From assembly GCA_013397935.1 (NCBI GenBank), contig VZRN01000563.1:124221-188220 (forward strand): DNA of 64,000 bases, in the 5' to 3' direction. Source of the DNA: Dasyornis broadbenti (lineage: Eukaryota; Chordata; Aves; Passeriformes; Dasyornithidae). The notes under the pieces were generated by a model. It searched no databases. It was not told the DNA's origin and saw only the letters and a program-made list of their open reading frames with translations. Each line of letters begins with the position of its first letter. The first letter of the stretch is position 1. Below, piece by piece: positions 35,401 through 45,552 of the stretch. The position numbers and the translations under genes are program-made.

Positions 35401-36236
35401 CCGGGCATAGCAGGGTCACAATAGAATACTCTCTGAAGTGTGAAGCACAGCTGGAGAGATTTTAAACAGTGCTCCATGCTGCCCCTTCAAGACACAGGGA
35501 TCATCAAAACAGAAGATAGGCAGAAAATAATTTTATTTCTCTATGTATCTAGACCTGACACTCATATGTTCAACTGTTTTCAGCTAAAATGAGTAGGAAA
35601 GAGAAAAACACTTATAATACAAATCCTGTGGATTCTACATTCCGTATCAAAAATTTGAAACATATGAGCCTTGAGAGAAGTGAAGACATGAAGGAATGTA
35701 CTACTGATATAAGATTATATGGCATATTTTACTGTGAATCCTTCACAGAAATCTGGGAAGATTTAAAAGCTACTAGTAATCCGCATTTCGTTTCAGATAT
35801 CTAGGGTGTTGCTGTTTCCCTGAACAATTTGTATGGACTCTTCTATAACCATTGGAGAGAAGGATGTTTTTCTGGAATATGAACGATCTATTTAAGAAAT
35901 TCACTTTAGAGTGGACACCCTAGAAGTGTGTTTTTTCTGTAATTGCACAGTCTAAATAGCTAACACTGGTGTAGGTGTCTTTGCTGCAGTGTTCTCATTT
36001 GACCAGATAAGTAAGTCCCCCCTAAAGAAACTGTTGGAAGAGTTTAGTAATAATCACTTATGAAGCCATTAGAATCTGGCAAGAAAAGGAAGGCACACTG
36101 ATGCTAATGGCAGTGATTAGTGCTCTAATTCATCAGGCAACAGGATTATCACATCTGAGATACGTACTTTGGAGACAGAACTCCATCACCAGGTCACCAC
36201 CCTCTGACACTAACCATGATTTCTGAACTCCAACCT
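35401..36236. other. Unique DNA, nothing recognised
   Basis: AT-rich sequence between two CR1 fragments, without repeat or coding signal. The 71-codon frame at 35,589-35,804 has no domain pattern. Confidence 0.55.
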
Positions 36237-36520
36237 CACAGAATCATAGAATCATGGAATGGCCTGGGTTGGAAGGGACCTTAAAGATCACCTCATTCCA
36301 ACCCTTCTGCTGTGGACAGGGACAACTTCCTCTAGATCAGGCTGCTCAGAGCCCCACCCAACATAATTTTGAACACTTCCAGGGATGGGCATCCACAACT
36401 TCTCTGGGCAACCTATTGCAGTTCCTCACTGCTCTCACAGAAAAGACTTTTCCCCTAACATTTACTCTGAACCTACTCTCAGTCAGTTTGGAACCACTCC
36501 CTCTTTTCCTGTCACTGTTT
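36237..36520 (-). mobile_element. CR1 LINE, 3' end fragment
   Basis: Tail CACAGAATCATAGAATCATGG at the left, then GGTTGGAAGGGACCTTAAAG, ATCAGGCTGCTCAGAGCCCC, CTTCCAGGGATGGGCATCCA and TTTTCCTGTCACTGTTTGCC. Three tail octamers are visible. It lies head to head with the plus-strand CR1 at 36,795. Confidence 0.93.
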
Positions 36521-36794
36521 GCCCTTACTCACTGAGGAAAATCTGAGCCCACCTGGCCTGTCCAGAGCCTCATGAAGCTTTGGAAAACCACAATAAACAG
36601 GACACAAGACAACTACAGATAAAGGAGGCATATGGCAACAAAGGTGAATGCGAGTCCTACAGAGAACTGTAGAAAACCCTATACACAGCAAATATCAGGC
36701 CTGTGTGCATTACATGGATAAAGATTCCAAAACAGGAACTATAGCTCATTGCTCTGCAGAATTCTTTGCAGGAGCAATGGAAAGTGTTTCTGTT
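36521..36794. other. Short spacer between head-to-head CR1 fragments
   Basis: Mostly unclassified. The first 80 bp (ending near CCACAATAAACAGG) may be a diverged piece of one of the neighbouring CR1 elements. Confidence 0.4.
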
Positions 36795-37155
36795 GGGCAG
36801 TTTAGCCTGGAGACAAGGAGGCTCAAGTGAGACCTTATCACTCTCTACAACTCCCTGAAAGGAGGGTATAACCAGGAGGGGATTGGGCTCTTCTCCCAGG
36901 CAACAAGTGGCAGAAGAGGAAATGACCTCAAGTTGCACCAGAGGAGGCTCAGGTTGGACATCAGGAGGAATTTCTTCACAGAAAATCTTGTTAAACACTG
37001 GAACTGTCAAGGAAGTGGGGGAGTCATCAACCCTGGAGGTGTTCAAGACTGGACGTGGCACTTAGGTCTAGTTGACAAGGAGCTGATTGGTCAAATTTTG
37101 GACTAGATGATCTTGGAGCCTTTTCCAACCTAAATGATTATGTGACTTTGTAATC
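36795..37155 (+). mobile_element. CR1 LINE, 3' end fragment
   Basis: GGCAGTTTAGCCTGGAGACA, GAAAGGAGGGTATAACCAGG, GAAATGACCTCAAGTTGCAC, TTGGACATCAGGAGGAATTT and TGGACTAGATGATCTTGGAG, with a tail of the ATGATTATGTGACTTTGTAAT type. It is of the TTTGTRAT-tailed CR1 group and 5'-truncated. Confidence 0.92.
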
Positions 37156-40100
37156 ATAGGAATATTAAAACAAAAAAAAAGTGAAACATGCGCTGATTTA
37201 TATTGAGAACAGAAAAAGGCATATGGTGCCAAAAATTATGCTTACAAATAATTTATTTTTATTGCAGGGTTGCAAGATAAAACAAACATTGTCTTGTTTC
37301 TCTGAAATATAGGCAATGGGACAAAAGTCCTGGGGAGACATTAAACTGAAACCTTATTGTGAGAGAAGCTGAACATTATCAGGCTCAAATGTACCTCTCT
37401 GCTCTTTCTGATCAGAAGGTGCACTTCTGGAAAGGCAATTTATGGCTTTTCAGGACACTGGTGCATTTTCAAAGAACTAAATACCAGAGAAACTATAGTA
37501 CTACCTCAGGTTCATAATTTAGGCCTTTGTAAATCTTCTTCTGATTAGTTTTATTTTTTTCTAAGAAAGATGACGTCAAAAGAGAACAGTTCCTAATGCT
37601 GGGATTGGATCATATAAGCTCCAAACCCAAGTAACCTTACAACTTAATTTATCCTACATTTCTACACTCCTTACAGGGGAAAAATTACTGGGGAGTTAGC
37701 TTGTTCCATTTTTTGCTGCCTAAATTATTGCCAGGGCTCTGAAACCAGAGCACAAGTCGAGTTATGTTTTTTCAATCTTTTCTGAAAACACTTTTTCAAG
37801 GGACTACCATTTGAGCTTTTTTATTTCACTGAGAAGCTTAACAACTTGGTAGCATGGATTGAACATGATGAACACAGAAATAACCTGCTTTTGTGTCTCG
37901 GAAATGTAGTGAAAACTTAGCAACTGGTAGCTTTGAAAATGTGAGCGATACGGAGATGCCAGCTCTAAAACTATCAGACCCATAACTGATGAAACATGTT
38001 TAAATACTGTGTAGTGAAAATTAGATGTCACAGGAGAGAAATGAAGGCAGCAAGTTATTTCTCTGTGATGCAGGTAACCATAGTACCTTAAAAGCATTGA
38101 TGTGCAAAACGGTTCAGCATTCATGGGTTTTAAGTCTTAATAGACGAGTTTGGGATTTTAACTCTGCTGAGGTTCTGTAGCAGAAAACACAGAATTGAAC
38201 TGGCTGAAAAGAATTCAGGGGGCAGTTTAGAGTCAATACCTTAACAAAATAGGGTTAACACTGCAGACTGTTGGCTTGTATTTCAGTGGGTGTGAGCAAA
38301 ACCAAAACACCACTTGTCCAAAGAAAGGAGGTGGTTTTTGCCTTCGTCCATTTATATAAAAACTGTATAACTTTATCTGTGGGAGGCCAGCCTTTGCTGA
38401 AACTTCCCATAAACTGATTAGTGCCATGGTCAAAAGGCACCTGGCAGACTTATCATCTACTGAAAATACAGAGATAATTTTTTCTTCGGCTACAAATGGA
38501 TGCAAATTGAATGTTAAACTGGAAGAGTCACTGGGGACTTGCAGAGTGAAAAATAGATAAGAAAAACTAAAATAAAAGTGTCTGACAGGATATTTCATTT
38601 CTGAGAGCCAACAGCACTTCATGATGGGCAACAAAGGAACAGATGTGTTGTAATAGGTTGCTTTGTGGTTGCAAGACATTAATCTCTTGGCTGGACACAC
38701 TAGAGAGGAGCTGGCAGCATTTCTTGCAATGTTCAGAAGGAAGAGTCAAAAGCAGCATTGAATCAAAGTGGCCACAAGAGCTGGGACAGCCAGAGGCAAT
38801 GAACTGGTCACCATAGCTAATAGTCTGAACAGAAATCTGGGCACTGCTAGGTACAACCAGCACACGCCCCAAAAATTGCCTGAATGGAAATTTTCAGGGA
38901 GCTTTTGGATAGCATTACATAGAGGGGTGTTCCATTGAAGTATAACTAACTTTGGGCTTGGAAAAACGGGGCAAGTCTCCAGTCTACAAGGACTAAGCTT
39001 CTCCCACAGAAAATGTGGGCCACGGGCAGTAAAGCTGCAGCTCTTTGGCTCAGCACTAGACTTGGGGTGCAAAGTTGAGCTCAGACAGATCCACACTCTT
39101 GTAGCATGAGACAGCTTAGGATAGCATAAACCCAGAAACTTCTGCCCACAGCTGCAGTCAGTGGTGACTGCCTGTGACTCTCCTCATGCATAAGTTCATA
39201 GGCCTTTTCTCATATATGGCTAAAATATATTTAACACAGCAACACTAAAATGCATTTAGAAGACAGCAAAACATAAAGGCAAAATCCTCTTGTAATAGTA
39301 AATGATCATAGATTGGTTTGGACTTTAAAGATCATCTACTTCCAAGCTGTGATAAAGTATTTATTTTCAAAGGTTTGTTGTTTGTTGTTTTCTTTCAAGT
39401 TAAATGTGGCCATGGGGATATAATTGCCAATACAAAGATACATATTTCATTAAGGTGTTATTAGTTTAATTTTGCCTGCTTTTTATCAAATTTATAAACA
39501 AGGAGATATAGTTCACATTTTGTTTACAGAAACATATTGATTTTGTTGGTTCCTAAAAGGCACTTGGAAGCCATGGTAATGGAATGGGAGATGCTTTTTC
39601 TTGCAGATCAATTAGCATGAATTTCATGGACTGTGTAAAATGGACACATTTACAAAGCTCAGCATATTCCTATGGCTTCTCATGCAGTAGCAGCAGTCCC
39701 TAAGACACTTAGCACTAGTGACACACTTGCTGGAAATGCTAGTGAAGAGGTGAACCATCAAGCACGTCTTTTTGCCAGGCTCTGACACAATCTAACTGAG
39801 TTAATTCTGCTGACTATACCACCTGCAGTATTGATGAAATACAAGCGGTGAGGGCTGCTGCACGTATCCTTCTTCTGAAGGCGGTGCTCACCGGAATGGC
39901 TGCCCAGGTTTAGCCACTGCCATAGGTCAGCCAGCACTGCAGAAGTTGGCATTCATTTCCTTAATTGTTCTTCCTCATTTTCTCCAGCCTTACATATATT
40001 CTGTGCATAAACTGCCTGAATTATTCTAGTGAAACACTAGCTAAGAAGTTTACATCCCTTTTTTTGTTGTTGTTTACCAGATTGTCCGACCAGATTGTTT

Positions 40101-41247
40101 CACACAAATCAGTTGCATCTTTCGTTTGCTCAATGAATGTTAATTTCCATGACCTGTATGATGACTTTGTGTTACCATCTTGTGTTTGATCATTAAAATT
40201 GCATGGTAACATTTTGGATGCTTGGCTAACAGACTTTGATAACTTTGTGACCAAAAATTATAAAAAATGAAATTTTACAATTGCATTATTCAATTTAAGG
40301 GCTGCTAAATATTTTAAAACATTGATCACAGCAAAACTTCCGGCAATGCCATTAGGTTTTCTACTGAACTGGATATTTTCAGATGTTTCTAATATTCTGA
40401 GATTTTTGAATGAAATTAAAAATACAAAACATATTTTTTTTTCATTGAAAAAAAAAAAAAGGAAAAAGGAAAATAAAATTCCCTACGCCAAAAATTCTGG
40501 TTCAGAAATGAAACCCTGCAGTTTCATGCAAATTGTGGTTCTTTCTTTTCTGCCTGTGAAGTGATCACCTCAAACTGTATCTCTTTTCATGCAGTATGAA
40601 CAGGACTTGAGCACCAGTTCAACAAATGGGAAGATTCCAATATTTGATAAGAAATAAGAGATAGATGGGGAGTCCAGCACAAAAAAAAGAAAATGACAAC
40701 GTTTTGAAAACAAACAGGAACAGTTAAAGCAGAATTTTCTAAAACAAGTTTAGTATTTACATTTTAACATTTCCTAAACTGTCAGTATTTTATTATTACT
40801 TTCTATTTTTTAGCATCTCTGAATTATTAGTTATATTACATTATTATTAGTTATTATCTATTATTACATATTATATTAGTTATCTCTGAGTTATAATTGT
40901 TGCATATTTTGCTTTCACAATCCCGTGACAGACATTGGCAAATGAAGTGATTTAATTTTAATAATGCTTATTGATTACCTGCTCAGCTCAGACCTGAGAA
41001 GAAAAGAGAAAATGTAAGTCTGCCTGGAAATGTATAAATTTCTTGAAATACTGGCTGAGAGATTTATGTTGTGCTGCCACACCTGTATGTTTTTTCATTC
41101 ACATGGACAATCTTCAGGTGTTTGTTGCTGGAGCATTTAAGCCACATCCACAACCTTCTCCGTGTAGCACAGAATTTCTCATCCCATCTGTCTGCTCCTT
41201 CAGTCTGTGTTGGCACCTGACAACTGTACAAATGCAGTTATGACCAT
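37156..41247. other. Unique DNA with one CR1 tail remnant
   Basis: No gene recognised. A full CRE palindrome TGACGTCA lies at 37,571-37,578. Three overlapping minus frames (38,233-39,096) are open but have no domain pattern. A T9-CATTG-A13 homopolymer hairpin lies near 40,434-40,460, and a TTATTAGTTA-rich patch lies at 40,820-40,900. Confidence 0.5.
39303..39347 (-). mobile_element. CR1 tail remnant
   Basis: TGATCATAGATTGGTTTGGA and CTTTAAAGATCATCTACTTCC match a reverse CR1 3' end with small deletions. Only about 45 bp survive. Confidence 0.7.
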
Positions 41248-41391
41248 AGAATCACAGAATCATCGAATCACAGAATCATAGAATCATCGAATCACAGAAT
41301 CATAGAATCACAGAGTCACAGAATCATAGAATCATGGAATCATAGAATCATAGAAGCACAGAATCACAGAATCATGGAATCACAGAATCAT
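41248..41391 (-). repeat. Expanded CR1 tail octamer array, 18 units
   Basis: 144 bp made of exactly 18 in-phase 8-bp units. AGAATCAT and AGAATCAC dominate, with variants CGAATCAC, GGAATCAT, AGAGTCAC and AGAAGCAC. On the minus strand these are ATTCTATG/GTGATTCT units of the CR1 3' end. Other copies in this window have one to three units, so this tail has expanded greatly. Confidence 0.95.
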
Positions 41392-41424
41392 AGAATGGGC
41401 TGGAAGGAACCTTAAAGATCACCC
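41392..41424 (-). mobile_element. CR1 3' end stub carrying the octamer array
   Basis: AGAATGGGCTGGAAGGAACC and TTAAAGATCACC are the last ~30 bp of a CR1 3' end in reverse. It is cut off at CTGTTGCTGGAGCAACAG, a perfect 8-bp inverted repeat with a 2-base centre, where composite unit copy 2 begins. It may be the CR1-derived tail of that composite element. Confidence 0.75.
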
Positions 41425-41729
41425 TGTTGCTGGAGCAACAGCGAACACACAGGGCCGCCTGTCTACACTCCCTTTCTCTGGGCAGGAATCTCCAGTAATC
41501 TCAGCAGAGAAGGGTCTTGGCACCTTCATGGCTCCCCCAACAATTCTCCTACACTGAAGACATTGCAAACCCCTCCTGGAAAGCCTTAGGACCAGACAGG
41601 CAAGAGCACAGGTAGGCAAAAGGGGCCAGGGACTATTTTTCAGCCCAGGGAAAGTGCAGGTCTTACTGTTGTCACACCCAGTGAGCTGGACCACATCAAG
41701 AACAACCTGTTTGCTGCAGATCTCTTAGA
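41422..41729 (-). repeat. Composite repeat unit, copy 2
   Basis: Second copy of the block at 34,721-35,015, with 41,481-41,729 about 98% identical to copy 1. It is bounded on both sides by CR1 3' ends in the same orientation: an octamer-tailed stub at the left and a longer CR1 at the right. Its minus-strand frame (41,419-41,694) stays open for 91 codons and shares the first ~70 residues with copy 1, apart from a few substitutions such as K to R. I do not recognise a protein and would not call it a gene. Confidence 0.75.
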
Positions 41730-42165
41730 AACATAGAATGACCTGGGTTGGAAAGGACCTTTAAGGTCATCTAGTTCTGTCCTTCTGCCATGGACAGGAA
41801 CACCTTCCACTAGAACAGGTTGCTCAGAGCTCCATCCAACCTGGCCTTGAACATTTCTAGGGATGGGGCTCCCACAACTTCCCTCGGAAGGTCCTCACCA
41901 CCCTCACAGGGAAGAATTTCATCATAATACCTGATCTAAATCAGCTTTTTGTCAGTGTGAAGCCATTCCCCCTTGTCCTGTCACTCCAGGTCCTTGTAGA
42001 TAGTCTCTCTGTATCTTTCCTGTAGGGTCCCTTCAGGAGCTGGAAGGCCACAATTAGGTCTCCCCAAAGCCTTCTCTTCTCCAGGCTAAACAATTCCAAT
42101 TCTCTCAGCCCTTCCTCACAGGAGAGGTGCTCCAGTCTTTTGTTCATCTTGGTGGCTTGTAACTT
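41730..42165 (-). mobile_element. CR1 LINE, 3' fragment joined to composite unit copy 2
   Basis: Begins with a single tail unit (ACATAGAATGACCTGGGTTGG), then AGGTTGCTCAGAGCTCCATC and AGGGAAGAATTTCATCATAA. It extends about 60 bp further into CR1 (CCTTCTCTTCTCCAGGCTAA, CCTTCCTCACAGGAGAGGTG) than copy 1 does. The different 5' ends argue against a simple recent duplication of the whole region. Confidence 0.92.
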
Positions 42166-45100
42166 TAATATCATATTTAAATAATATATATGACATATAG
42201 TATAATTACCTAATAGTTATTTTGAAGGTTTGATTTATCTTTTCTGAGAAACAAGAGTTGGAAGATTTGATAATCTATTTTTCTAACTTTTTTTGTCTAT
42301 AAAAGACAGTCAAAGATTGCTCATAGGTCACAGTGATGCTTTATTCATTATTGCTTTTTAACATTTTCAAATTACTGGAATTATATACAGGCCTATTTGA
42401 TCTTGATTTTATCAGATGAAGAGGATGAGTGCTTTTGAAGAGACCATCCTAAAATGTGCTTGTTTTTTGCAGTTATATTTATGTGCATTTTGCTTCTCAA
42501 ATTGTGCATGAGCAATGGTTGCTATCTAACCTCCAACACATTTTATAGAATTAAAAAATAATTTGTTATCATTCTGAGATACTAACAATCTCTGACATAT
42601 GGCTTTTTAAGATACATCTTCCACAATTCTGCTCAGCATAACTAAGATTTTTGAGGGTTTGTATTTGGAAAAAAACATTTTAAATCCAAATTTTACTTTA
42701 CCTTGTTTAACTAAAGGCATTTTCCTTTCCTTCTATCTCTTCCTCATTTCAGTCTCAGGATTTTAGCAATCCATTTTTGCAAGGCTTTCTGAAAAAAATA
42801 TTCTTAGCCTCAAGATAGATGAGCTACATATTAGAGTAATGGTGTGATGGAAAGCATTGAATTAGAAATTAAGGAGGTTGAGATGAATATATTTCCTTAG
42901 AATTTATCAAAGCTTTGCACTTTTAAACCCAAGAGGATTTTTACCCTTTCTGTAATCGGCCTCTCCCCTTGCTTTGCCCAAGCAGTGCAGTATGCCTGGT
43001 GATGTTGGTTCTGAAATAGCTGCCAAATAAACATTTCTCTTCTGAAATTCTGTTGATTAGTTTGGCAAAAATATTTCCTTAATATAAGAATACACCTAGA
43101 ATATTTTGTCTGAGGCAAGTCAAACAAGAACTGTTGTATTTGTTGCCATTTGACTGGCAACTTCAATTTAAGGAGGAGAGACGTCTGTGTCTATTTTACC
43201 ATTTCATGTATTTTAATTTCACTCACTTACAAGTCAACATTTTTAAAGGATTGGTTGCTTGTTTAGTTTTTTTTAAACCACCTTTGATACTTTGAAACAT
43301 ACTGGATATATCTGAACAAAGACATTCTTATGGAGGGTGACATTTAAAAGTCACTAAACTCAGTTTCCTTCCTTTGTGTTTCTTCAAAGTGAGCAATACT
43401 ATGGGGTTTTACACTGAAATTTTTCTGAGAAAGGGAAAAACAACTAAAAAGCTCTTATTCTTTTGTCTCATGGACTTATAGCCAAGATAGCAGGTGTCTA
43501 ACCAAAGGTCCAAGTGAAATGCTGGAAGTGCAACTGAACAGAGTGCTATCTGTAATAATATCTTTTCTATAATTATAATAATACTGGAGGAAAATCAATG
43601 AATTTCATATACTAATTTTATTCTTGTCCAAAAGTAGACCTTCTCTGTAATAAATTAACACAAGCTCACTGTAGCTGAAAAGTAACTGGGTAATTCAGGA
43701 TTTGCCCTGGTTTCTGAATTCTATTCTACTTTTACATTATTTCAGTTAGTATGATAGAGGATTAGCAGAAGAATTCCAAAGAAAACACTTAAGCTTTCTC
43801 TATCTACTTAAAGTTTCACAATGGTGAATTTTAAGGAGATTATTTCATATTAGTGGAATAAATATTATTCAGATTTATATTGTAATGAAATCCTTAGTTT
43901 ATTCATGGGGGGAAATACCAATATTAAAATACTGAAAGCTGATTCTCATGATGGGAGTGGGGCAGAGAGAAGGAAGGAAAGCTGTTGTTTATAATGACTT
44001 AAACTTCTTGGATGTTTAGATATTCCTTGTCCTGGTCCTTGTGTTATTATTAAGTCCTTCTGAAGTGGTCCTTTGGAAGAATGGTTAAAGCAGAGTTAAT
44101 CGTCACACCAATTGCCGTACAATGTCTTAAACATGATTTTTTTTTCCCTTTACATTCTGTCCAAATATGCACATGTGGGTGAAATAATTATAGCTAGAAA
44201 GGAGACTAGTTCAGTGAGAACAAATCAGAATAACTGTTTGCCTTTGAAATTTAGAGAAATCACAATTCTCATTCACTTCCTCTGTTACCTTCCTTCCAAA
44301 ACTGCTTGGTGCATGTACCTGATTTTAAAGGTGTATCATTAATGTACTGCTCTTAATTTATGGCCTCCATCTTCTCTCCCATTTTGCACCACAAGTTTCT
44401 TTAGGAGAACTATAAAATGGATATTTAGATTGCTTTGAGGTGCTGAGTTAACCCACTCTGAAGAGTCTCTGGATCCCATTATTCAACTTCGGATAGCACA
44501 GCACAGCTGTCAATCTTCGACTGACAGCTTAATTTGCTGATTTAAGGTCAACTGCTTCTTAATCTGCAGGAAAAAAACCCAAACAAGATTTTTCTTATTT
44601 CACTCGGTTTATATTGTTCAGTCTCAGCCTGTTTTACTTGACACAGTACTACTCAGTGACTACAGAATAGTCCCTACTGATAAAAATTGAGACAATTTTG
44701 CTTGGTGAAAGGATTTCTTAGTTTGTTATGCATTTGGGGAAAAAAAAAAAAGAAAAAATCATCCCTTCTTTCTAAGTACTGCTCTTGTCTCAGTGCTTTC
44801 ACTTGCTTAGAAGGTGCTGGGATGCAGACAGCTACAGCTTTGTCCATCTCTGGCTGTTCCCACCCTGTGGCCAACATTTGTAACCCCAATTTGCTGGAAG
44901 CCAGAGAAGTCAACCAGTGTGATTCCTGATGATCCAGGAAGCGAGGCAGAAAACACACAATTTTCCCTGCCTGCCCTCCTTGATGGATTGCTGTGTCCCA
45001 GGAGAGAGTGTGTACATTTACAACTCTTTCGGTTTTGTGGCCTTACTTTCAGTTCTTCCTGTTTTCTGACATGTGACTTGAAGCAGGCACTGGCTAGGAA

Positions 45101-45452
45101 ACAGAACTCCTCCTCTTCTATGAATCTACCTGTAATTCTACCCAAAATGAGAAATTCCAAATATTCCATCATTCTGCTTCCCACCCAAACACCTGTGATC
45201 TCAACCTGAACTTCACAGTACTTCCAGGGGTCCAAACGAGCATATATCATGAATTTTATTTTCATCTAAAAGCTGTGCCAGTTCCTCCCAGCTCCCAAAC
45301 AGAGCAGGAAACAAAAGGAACATGAGACGATGAAAAGAGATATCTGAAGAGAACCTCTCTCCTCCAAAGGGCTTCATCAGTCCAAGCCCTCAGAGCCATT
45401 GGAACTAAACTGCACCCGGATTTTCAGTGTCAGATCCTGAACTCAAAGACCT
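42166..45452. other. Unique DNA, no gene recognised
   Basis: AT-rich, no repeat family recognised. There is an A-rich run at 44,740-44,758. The 152-codon minus frame at 44,807-45,265 is the longest here but shows no domain, and 131 codons are also open on the opposite strand, which argues for a compositional effect. Confidence 0.55.
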
Positions 45453-45552
45453 GGGCCCAGATTTTCAGAAGTATTCAATAACTCTGAAAGTGTTAGAAAG
45501 GGCCTGGATTTCTACAAAGTGCTGAGTGCTATTCCTCTGAAAATCAATTGCC
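45453..45552. mobile_element. Possible ancient palindromic MITE remnant
   Basis: GGGCCCAGATTTTCAGAAGT at the left and GTGCTGAGTGCTATTCCTCTGAAAATCA at the right are imperfect inverted copies. GATTTTCAGA (45,470-45,479) pairs exactly with TCTGAAAATC (45,536-45,545). The words resemble an old palindromic non-autonomous repeat of amniotes that I remember as ATTTTCAGAAGTGCTGAGCA-like. That identification is from memory. The copy is heavily eroded. Confidence 0.4.

Noticed and set aside
36254..37065. Open frames of 93, 134 and 60 codons
   Set aside because: They lie mostly within the two CR1 fragments (36,237-36,520 minus and 36,795-37,155 plus) and do not follow the CR1 reading frame.
41248..41391. 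CRISPR-like array
   Set aside because: The regular 8-bp units have no spacers and match the CR1 LINE tail octamer; this is a eukaryotic genome.
44807..45265. 152-codon minus-strand frame as a gene
   Set aside because: The opposite strand is open for 131 codons over nearly the same interval, no domain or splice signals are visible, and the composition explains it.
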